From the NCBI RefSeq assembly GCF_051846915.1, contig NZ_JBPYCR010000005.1:1-38188 (forward strand): a stretch of 38,188 nucleotides of DNA, read 5' to 3'. The position numbers were made by a program, and so were the translations under genes. Positions 32,868 through 38,188 of the stretch are shown piece by piece. Every line of letters starts with the position of its first letter. Within the stretch, counting starts at the first letter, position 1. This DNA comes from JBPYCR01 sp051846915 (GTDB lineage Bacteria > Bacillota > Bacilli > Bacillales > Amphibacillaceae). The notes beneath the pieces are model-generated. The model was not told the origin of the DNA. It saw only the letters and a list, made by a program, of their open reading frames with translations, and ran no database searches.

Positions 32868-33443
32868 ATGATGCAATTACCTCAATTTAGAATGGAATCA
32901 CAACTCGCTCAAATCAGTATTCAGCAACAAGCCGGAAAACAAATGATAAAACAACCGCATGCCGATTTATCCATCGAACAGCCGAAAGCAGAAATTTCCA
33001 TAGAAAAAATACCTTCCAAGCTATCCATTGATCAGACACAAGCGTGGGAGGAAATGAATCTAATGAGTACACGTAAACTGGTAGAAAAACAGGCCCAGGC
33101 GGGATTAAACAGTGCTAACGAAGGCACTGGGCGAAGAGCGGAACAAGGAACGCAGCTTATGCGCATTGAACTGAAGAGCAATCCGATTAAAGAACAGGCC
33201 CTTGTCAATGGTCATAATCAAATGAAGCGAATTGGGATGAAGTTTATTCCGTCCCCCTTTGCTGTGAAAATTCACTATGAACCTGCAGAAATAAAAATTA
33301 AAGCACAAGAGAATAAGCCAGTTATTCAAGTGGTAAAGAATAATCCCGAAATTTCACATGAAAGAGGAAATGTTGAGGTTGCGATGGAACAATATGCGCA
33401 GCTTGAAATTGATTTTATCCATCTTTTTTCCGATTCTATATAA
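32868..33443 (+). CDS. yviE: YviE-like protein (DUF6470)
   Basis: A 191-residue protein, the length of B. subtilis YviE. It contains short repeating beta motifs such as ADLSIEQPKAEISIEKIPSK and a second half with IKIHYEP-like and VIQVVKNNPEI segments. The function is unknown, but it lies between flgL and fliW throughout Bacillaceae. The frame opens eight codons earlier; TGGAGG is spaced for the ATG at 32868, and a second ATG follows immediately. Confidence 0.82.
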   Translation: MMQLPQFRMESQLAQISIQQQAGKQMIKQPHADLSIEQPKAEISIEKIPSKLSIDQTQAWEEMNLMSTRKLVEKQAQAGLNSANEGTGRRAEQGTQLMRIELKSNPIKEQALVNGHNQMKRIGMKFIPSPFAVKIHYEPAEIKIKAQENKPVIQVVKNNPEISHERGNVEVAMEQYAQLEIDFIHLFSDSI

Positions 33444-33480
33444 ATATTGGAAAAGCTAATGAGGAGTGAACACAATTATA

Positions 33481-33930
33481 ATGGATATTCAGACGAAGTA
33501 TTTAGGTGAGATTGAAATTGATCAAGAAAAAATCATTCAATTTCCGGAAGGGTTACCTGGTTTTATTGAAGAGAAGGAATTTGTTTTGTTGCATATACCA
33601 GATAATGACATCTTTCAAACGCTGCAATCTGTGAAAACGCCAACGCTTGCTTTTATTATCGCCAACCCTTATCGGTTTTATGAAAACTATATATTTGACT
33701 TGGACGAATCCGTCGTACAAAAGCTGCAAATTAAGAAACCGGAAGATGTTGCTGTATATACGATTGTTACCGTGAAAGAACCGTTTAGTAAAAGTACGTT
33801 AAATTTAAAAGCCCCTCTCGTCATCCATTCAGCCCATAAGCAAGGGAAGCAATATATTTTAAATTTGGATGATTATCCTGCAAAGGCTCCACTTGTTCCA
33901 CCTGAAACTACAAAGGCGAAAGGAGATTAG
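33481..33930 (+). CDS. fliW: FliW, antagonist of CsrA
   Basis: A FliW of 149 residues from ATG at 33481. Motifs are FPEGLPGFIEEKEFVLL, ANPYRFYENYIFDLDE and the TVKEPFSKSTLNLKAPLVIH segment. FliW binds CsrA and flagellin in turn, linking flagellin export to its translation. The ribosome binding site GAGGAG lies 14 bases from this ATG, further than usual. A GTG at 33466 is too close to it, and an ATT at 33475 would be ideally spaced, so the true start is uncertain by a few codons. csrA follows two bases after the stop. Confidence 0.93.
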   Translation: MDIQTKYLGEIEIDQEKIIQFPEGLPGFIEEKEFVLLHIPDNDIFQTLQSVKTPTLAFIIANPYRFYENYIFDLDESVVQKLQIKKPEDVAVYTIVTVKEPFSKSTLNLKAPLVIHSAHKQGKQYILNLDDYPAKAPLVPPETTKAKGD

Positions 33931-33932
33931 CC

Positions 33933-34160
33933 ATGCTTGTACTTTCAAGAAAGAAAAGTGAAGCCATTCAAATTGGTGAGAATATAGAGGTCAAAGTAAT
34001 TAGTATTGAGGGAGATCAAGTTAAATTAGGAATTCATGCTCCGTCATCTGTCGACGTATATCGAAAGGAACTTTATGATATGATCCAGAAGGAAAACAAT
34101 GAAGCAGCCAATACACCAGTTGACCTTACTTCATTGTTGAAGACAAAAAAAGAAAAATAG
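33933..34160 (+). CDS. csrA: CsrA, translational repressor
   Basis: A 75-residue CsrA with the classic start MLVLSRKKSEAIQIG and the GIHAPSSVDVYRKEL strand that binds GGA motifs in RNA. In B. subtilis it represses translation of flagellin mRNA and is held by FliW. AAAGGAG precedes the ATG. The hag gene normally found just downstream is missing here; the next gene is flaG. Confidence 0.97.
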   Translation: MLVLSRKKSEAIQIGENIEVKVISIEGDQVKLGIHAPSSVDVYRKELYDMIQKENNEAANTPVDLTSLLKTKKEK

Positions 34161-34202
34161 TTATTATTTTTAGGTTAAAACTTCTAATTGTGCATATTTT
34201 CT

Positions 34203-34229
34203 TAACAAATACCTCGTTCTATCCGATAT
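34203..34229 (+). promoter_or_regulatory. Sigma-D promoter of the flaG-fliD-fliS-fliT operon
   Basis: TAAC (34203-34206), exactly 15 bases, then TCCGATAT (34222-34229): three of four and seven of eight bases of the sigma-D pattern TAAA-N15-GCCGATAT. It is 44 bases upstream of the flaG ATG. Confidence 0.75.
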
Positions 34230-34272
34230 AACAGGTAAGATTAAATAAGGATAGCGGGGAGTTGTCTACACA

Positions 34273-34629
34273 ATGAAAATAGAAAAGGTGCCGACTGGAA
34301 AAGAACCTTTATACAACGATGACTACATAAAAAACCGCATGTCAGTTATGAATCGAATTGTAAAACACAACAATGAAGAAAATGGGAATAGTGAAGACCC
34401 GATTCATGCCAAAGATGTTGAAACCGTTGTTGATCAACTAAACGGGTTTATCGATCCGCAGCAAACAAATTTGAAATTCGAATTTCATGATGAGTTAAAT
34501 GAATATTACGTAACAGTGGTAAACCCATTGACAAACGAAGTAATTAAAGAAATTCCGCCAAAGAAAATGCTGGACATGTATGCAGCAATGGCTAATTTTA
34601 TGGGGATTTTAATTGATGAGAAGATTTAA
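34273..34629 (+). CDS. flaG: FlaG-family protein (YvyC)
   Basis: A 118-residue protein with a polar, disordered N-terminal half and the FlaG domain LKFEFHDELNEYYVTVVNP and EVIKEIPPKKMLDMYAAM. It is thought to affect filament length. GGGGAG lies eleven bases before the ATG. It is the first gene of a sigma-D operon, 14 bases before fliD. Confidence 0.9.
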   Translation: MKIEKVPTGKEPLYNDDYIKNRMSVMNRIVKHNNEENGNSEDPIHAKDVETVVDQLNGFIDPQQTNLKFEFHDELNEYYVTVVNPLTNEVIKEIPPKKMLDMYAAMANFMGILIDEKI

Positions 34630-34643
34630 AGGAGGCGGTTGAA

Positions 34644-36140
34644 ATGGTGATGCGTGTTGGGGGACTAGCTACTGGAATGGACATTGAATCCATGGTTAAT
34701 AAGCTGATGGAAGCTGAACGGATGCCGCTTGATCGAATGGAAGAAAAGCGTACGATGTTAACGTGGAAACGAGACGCTTTTCGGGAAGTGAATCGCTCGG
34801 TGCTGGATTTGGAAAGAATGATGTCGGATATGAAGATGTCATATACGTACAATCCAAAAAAGGTAACATCTTCACAGGAGAATGCGGTTGTGGCAACTGG
34901 TAACACAAGTACAGCCAATGGGATGTATGAAATTAACGTTACCCAACTGGCAACGAGTGCGATTAATGTTAGCACAGAGCCGCCTGCGATTGATGATGCT
35001 AATGCTCTATTGGATAGTACGATGCATGGCACCTATTCTTTTCAAACATTTGATAAAGATGGGAGTGGGCAACCGCACTCATTTGAGATAAAAGAAGGCG
35101 ATACTTTAAATCAGGTTTTGAAACGTATTACGAAAGAAGACAACAATGTTCGGGCCTTTTACGATGCCCAAACAGAACAAGTTGTATTGGAGACGACAAG
35201 AACCGGCAGCTATAATGAAAATGGTAAAGAAATTGTATTTGACTCGGATCCCAATTCCCAAAATTACAACTCTTTTTTCACAGAGGTATTGAAACTGGAC
35301 ACTGCAAAAGAAACAGGCGGACAAAATGCGAAATTTACGTATAATAATGGACTGGATATTGAAACGCAGAACAATTCTTATGAATTAAACGGGATAAATA
35401 TGCAGTTCCATAATGAAACAACCGGTAATGCACGCCTTACTGTAACAACAGACGTGGAAACGTCCTTTGAGACGGTTATGGCTTTTGTGGATAAATACAA
35501 TGAAGTTATTGATAAGATGAACAAATCCCAAACCGAAGAAATTCATCGTGATTTCAAACCACTTACAGATGAACAAAAAGAAGAAATGTCAGAGGATCAA
35601 ATTAAGAAATGGGAAGAAAAAGCAAAAAGCGGGCTCTTAAGAGGGGAAGCGGTCATTTCCAACAGTATGTACGCCATGCGCAGAAGCTGGTATTCCCAAG
35701 TTGATACGGGCGGAGATATTACCTCCATCAATCATATTGGCATAACTACAAGTAAAAACTACTTGGATGGCGGGAAACTCGTAGTGGATGAAAAACAATT
35801 AAAGGATGCATTACGAGATAAACCGAATGAAGTGTATAAATTATTTTCCAATCGCGCAACAGATAGTAGTGAAGGTTTGGTTAACCGTTTAGACAAAGAA
35901 ATTAAAGCGACAAAAGATAACATTGAAAAACGTGCAGGAAAAAGTACTCATACATTGGATAACTATACATTAGGGAAACGAATGAAAGAATTAAATGAAC
36001 GAATTTTTGATTTTGAGGCAAGAATGGTTCGTGTTGAAAACAGATACTGGAATCAGTTTACTCAAATGGAAAAAACAATTCAACGATTAAACGATCAATC
36101 TGCCCAGCTTTTTTCCCAATTTGGCGGGGGCGGAATGTAA
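34644..36140 (+). CDS. fliD: FliD, filament cap protein
   Basis: A 498-residue cap protein. The N-terminal FliD domain is MRVGGLATGMDIESMVNKLM with NRSVLDLERMM. The central part has INVTQLATSA, and the C-terminal domain ends with MVRVENRYWNQFTQMEKTIQRL. It caps the growing filament. AAAGGAGG precedes the ATG at 34644; another ATG two codons later is possible. Confidence 0.95.
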   Translation: MVMRVGGLATGMDIESMVNKLMEAERMPLDRMEEKRTMLTWKRDAFREVNRSVLDLERMMSDMKMSYTYNPKKVTSSQENAVVATGNTSTANGMYEINVTQLATSAINVSTEPPAIDDANALLDSTMHGTYSFQTFDKDGSGQPHSFEIKEGDTLNQVLKRITKEDNNVRAFYDAQTEQVVLETTRTGSYNENGKEIVFDSDPNSQNYNSFFTEVLKLDTAKETGGQNAKFTYNNGLDIETQNNSYELNGINMQFHNETTGNARLTVTTDVETSFETVMAFVDKYNEVIDKMNKSQTEEIHRDFKPLTDEQKEEMSEDQIKKWEEKAKSGLLRGEAVISNSMYAMRRSWYSQVDTGGDITSINHIGITTSKNYLDGGKLVVDEKQLKDALRDKPNEVYKLFSNRATDSSEGLVNRLDKEIKATKDNIEKRAGKSTHTLDNYTLGKRMKELNERIFDFEARMVRVENRYWNQFTQMEKTIQRLNDQSAQLFSQFGGGGM

Positions 36141-36182
36141 CTTTACTTTAATAAAAACCATTCTGATAGGAGTGTAAACGGA

Positions 36183-36584
36183 ATGTCCCCAATTAAACAG
36201 TATGAAACATACCAAAACAATGCAGTAAATACGGCATCAAAAGGCCAATTAACGTTAATGCTCTATAATGGCTGTATTAAATTTATTAAACAAGCAATGA
36301 AAGACTTGGAAGAAAAAGATTTCGAAGGAAAAAACAAACACATTCAAAAAGCACAGGACATTATTCAGGAATTAATGCTGACACTTGACCAAAAAGCGGA
36401 AATATCCAGCCAGCTCCTTCCATTATATGAATATATGAATTATCGACTTCAAGAAGCGAACATTCAAAATGATAGCATGGCTTTGGAAGAAGTTCTGGAA
36501 TTTGTTTCTGACTTCCGTAATACATGGAAAGAAGTAATGAAAAAAGCAGCACCCCAAAAATATGCACAAGGTGCACAAGTGTAA
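36183..36584 (+). CDS. fliS: FliS, flagellin chaperone
   Basis: A 133-residue helical chaperone. The YETYQNNAVNTASKGQLTLMLYNGCIKFIKQA-type start, shown here at residues 5-36, and LLPLYEYMNYRLQEAN near 80 are typical. It binds flagellin in the cytoplasm before export. AGGAG precedes the ATG. Its stop overlaps the fliT start by one base. Confidence 0.95.
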   Translation: MSPIKQYETYQNNAVNTASKGQLTLMLYNGCIKFIKQAMKDLEEKDFEGKNKHIQKAQDIIQELMLTLDQKAEISSQLLPLYEYMNYRLQEANIQNDSMALEEVLEFVSDFRNTWKEVMKKAAPQKYAQGAQV

Positions 36585-36937
36585 TGAATCAATTGGAACA
36601 CCTTTATAACCTGACAATAAAATTGGAAAATATATTGGAACAGCCGGTTACGATAAATACACGAGACGAAGTGATCGCTGCTGCTAATCAGTTGATTAAT
36701 GAACGCGCCGTATATATAGAGCAAATGAAGCCGCCATATACTGAGCAAGAAGAACAAATCGGCAAACAAATAATCGCCTCAAATGAGAAAATTAAATTAA
36801 AAATGAATAACCTTTTCGATGAATTAAAGCAGGATATGAAGCAAGTAAAAAAACAAAAAAAATCGAATCGGACATATATTAACCCATATGGAAAACTTCA
36901 GACAACAGATGGTATGTATATGGATAGTAAACAGTGA
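36584..36937 (+). CDS. fliT: FliT-like flagellar chaperone
   Basis: A 117-residue, mainly helical, charged protein. LYNLTIKLENILEQPV and ANQLINERAVYIEQMKP fit the Bacillus FliT (YviT-like) chaperone for FliD. The frame continues from upstream inside fliS, but TAATG coupling with the fliS stop and AAGGTG upstream point to the ATG at 36584. The C-terminus, NPYGKLQTTDGMYMDSKQ, is conserved in style. It is the last gene of the operon; B. subtilis has yvyD next, here an insertion sequence follows. Confidence 0.88.
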   Translation: MNQLEHLYNLTIKLENILEQPVTINTRDEVIAAANQLINERAVYIEQMKPPYTEQEEQIGKQIIASNEKIKLKMNNLFDELKQDMKQVKKQKKSNRTYINPYGKLQTTDGMYMDSKQ

Positions 36938-36965
36938 AAAAGGCCTTTAAAGGCTTTTTTTCAAA
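36937..36965 (+). terminator. Terminator of the flaG-fliT operon
   Basis: AAAAA, one bulged G, then GCC, a TTTAAA loop, GGC and seven T. It begins at the fliT stop codon. Confidence 0.65.
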
Positions 36966-36994
36966 TGAAAAGAAACTATAAAAATTTTCGCATA

Positions 36995-37120
36995 GCTGTC
37001 TAGCTTCGACGTACAATTCTTTACGGTGGGGCGAAAGAGAAGCTACAGTTCCAACATCGAATCACCAGCTTTGAGTTGGCACAGTCGCTACGTTTCTAAG
37101 CAAGGCTCTTTCGCTTTTTT
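36995..37120. repeat. TGTCTAGCT-type intergenic repeat, second copy
   Basis: It begins GCTGTCTAGCTTCGACGTAC, matching the element at 19251 over about 55 bases up to AGCTACAGT, and ends GGCTCTTTCGCTTTTTT. It is shorter than the first copy (126 against 204 bases). It lies between the fliT terminator and the left end of the IS30 element. Confidence 0.65.
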
Positions 37121-37130
37121 ATATTTTCAT

Positions 37131-38182
37131 TTGTCAATATAAGCTAGACAAATCTGATTCGTTTACGTACCTTGATAATGTTTCCAATGGTGTTTGATAA
37201 TTTAAAGATTTTCTTGGTATTTGATTTCTCTTGTCTGCGACTGATGTAATGAAAGCCTGATTGACTTGATTAAAGTCCATTTCCTTTGGCAGACCGTCCT
37301 TTCGCAGTAAGCCGTTGGAATTTTCATTCAAGGCACGCTGAGAAGGCGTTCCTGGATCTGCAAAATAAATAGCGACGTCGTGTTGATTACAAAGTGACTT
37401 CCAATTGGAAAACTCTTTCCCGCAATCAAATGTGATTGATTTAAACATGTTTCTAGGAATGGACTGAAACCATTGATTCAAGGTAGTTTCAATATCACTT
37501 GCCTTACGTCCTTTTGGTTTCAAGGTAAAGATAACTTTTGAAAGACGTTCAACTAATGTGATGACAGCACTTTTGTGATGAACTCCAACAATGGTGTCTC
37601 CTTCTATGTGTCCGAACTCTCTCTTGAAGGCGGGATAATCTATTTTTCTTTCAGCAATATTTCGCTTAAAAGCTTGTTTTCCTCGACGCTCTTGATGACC
37701 ATTTGGTTTCCTTTTTCCTTTCATTGGAAGCGTCGTTTTATCAAATATTCCATTTTTGAATTGACGATAAAGGGTACGCATAGAACAGTTCACAGGCTTT
37801 TCAGCACGACCAATAATGACATCAGGTGTCCAGCCTTTGGCAACTTTCTCTTTGATGTATGCCTGTTGTTTCTCAGGCAAAATGATTGTATGTCTTCCAC
37901 AACGTTTTTTATTTTCTTTGTATTGCTTATAGTAATCAAGGGCAGTATGCCCTTTGTGGAAAAAGTTAGTAACGTTGTAAATCGTTTGACGTGAACGTTT
38001 TAAAAGCTCTGAGATTTTCATAACAGGGATACGCTGATGATAATAAGATTCTATCATCACAAGTTCATCCGTGGTAAGATGGGTGTAGGTCATTTGTGAT
38101 CACTCCTATGTTTTCTGTGGTTGGAAACACATATCGAGTGTACCACGAATGACTTTTTTAGTTGTCTAGCTTAATTTTACAA
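37131..38182. mobile_element. IS30-family insertion sequence, apparently complete
   Basis: About 1052 bases bounded by 21-base imperfect inverted repeats: left 37131-37151 (TTGTCAATATAAGCTAGACAA) and right 38162-38182, sharing 18 of 21 positions, with the core TAAGCTAGACAA intact on both sides. It holds one intact transposase gene filling most of its length. Flanking bases (CAT left, TCG right) show no clear target duplication. The exact ends are uncertain by a few bases. Confidence 0.85.
37134..38093 (-). CDS. IS30-family transposase
   Basis: A 319-residue transposase. The N-terminal helix-turn-helix is YTHLTTDELVMIESYYHQ with ISELLKRSRQTIYN. The DDE catalytic domain has HIEGDTIVGVHHKSAV (first Asp), TFDCGKEFSNW (second Asp) and QRALNENSNGLLRKDG with the IS30-type Glu. 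The length matches IS30 transposases, and no frameshift is visible, so it may be active. AGGAGTGATCACAA precedes the ATG at 38093. The stop codon lies inside the left inverted repeat. Confidence 0.95.
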   Translation of the reverse strand: MTYTHLTTDELVMIESYYHQRIPVMKISELLKRSRQTIYNVTNFFHKGHTALDYYKQYKENKKRCGRHTIILPEKQQAYIKEKVAKGWTPDVIIGRAEKPVNCSMRTLYRQFKNGIFDKTTLPMKGKRKPNGHQERRGKQAFKRNIAERKIDYPAFKREFGHIEGDTIVGVHHKSAVITLVERLSKVIFTLKPKGRKASDIETTLNQWFQSIPRNMFKSITFDCGKEFSNWKSLCNQHDVAIYFADPGTPSQRALNENSNGLLRKDGLPKEMDFNQVNQAFITSVADKRNQIPRKSLNYQTPLETLSRYVNESDLSSLY

Positions 38183-38188
38183 TCGACG

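Noticed and set aside
1..38188. CRISPR array, tRNA or rRNA genes, prophage
   Set aside because: No regularly spaced direct repeats, no cloverleaf or rRNA segments and no phage structural genes were seen.

Overview
The window looks like a chromosomal segment of a low-GC, endospore-forming Bacillaceae bacterium. The Oceanobacillus/Virgibacillus/Lentibacillus side of the family is my best guess, inferred from protein flavour and not computed. The main reason is that 23-37 kb reproduces the Bacillus subtilis order yvyE-degS-degU-degV-comFA-comFC-yvyF-flgM-flgN-flgK-flgL-yviE-fliW-csrA-(hag)-flaG-fliD-fliS-fliT. Strong AGGAGG-type ribosome binding sites, SinI/SinR and a sigma-D promoter fit this.

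0-5 kb: the tail of an unidentified gene, two EamA-type exporters, and two decayed coiled-coil genes (357-620 and 3086-3408) beside them; then an AIM24-family gene on the minus strand. 5-8.3 kb: a TRAP transporter made of a TAXI-type binding lipoprotein and a fused permease. The binding protein is circularly permuted: the half that is normally C-terminal follows the signal peptide and the half that is normally N-terminal ends the protein. 8.8-14 kb: a CynX-type MFS transporter, a Cof-type HAD phosphatase, a YdjO-like zinc protein, and an acetaldehyde-type dehydrogenase followed by a DUF779 protein. 14-16.5 kb: a two-domain P-loop protein with a decayed first P-loop, and two 145-residue IDEAL-domain paralogues. 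16.6-20.4 kb: a structured intergenic repeat, a class B penicillin-binding lipoprotein and an LCP cell-wall ligase, both on the minus strand.

20.5-21.5 kb is the most exciting part. A cyclic-di-GMP type I (GEMM-I) riboswitch aptamer at 20654-20727 lies directly in the leader of sinI, followed by sinR with its own extended -10 promoter. A perfect Spo0A-box match lies upstream. If functional, c-di-GMP would be sensed by the mRNA of the antagonist of the biofilm master repressor, so Spo0A~P and c-di-GMP would meet on one leader.

21.7-37 kb: a 50-residue orphan gene, nagB, yvyE (minus), the DegS/DegU two-component system, DegV, the late-competence genes comFA (apparent CTG start) and comFC, then flagellar genes for hook-filament junction, cap, chaperones and the FliW/CsrA switch. 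The flagellin gene hag, expected between csrA and flaG, is absent; a good sigma-D promoter stands before flaG. The window ends with an apparently intact IS30-family element whose inverted repeats resemble the start of an intergenic repeat found twice here.

Together the genes form a lifestyle-decision region (biofilm versus motility, competence, exoenzymes) flanked by transport, cell-wall and metabolic genes. All assignments are from reading the sequence; no database search was run.
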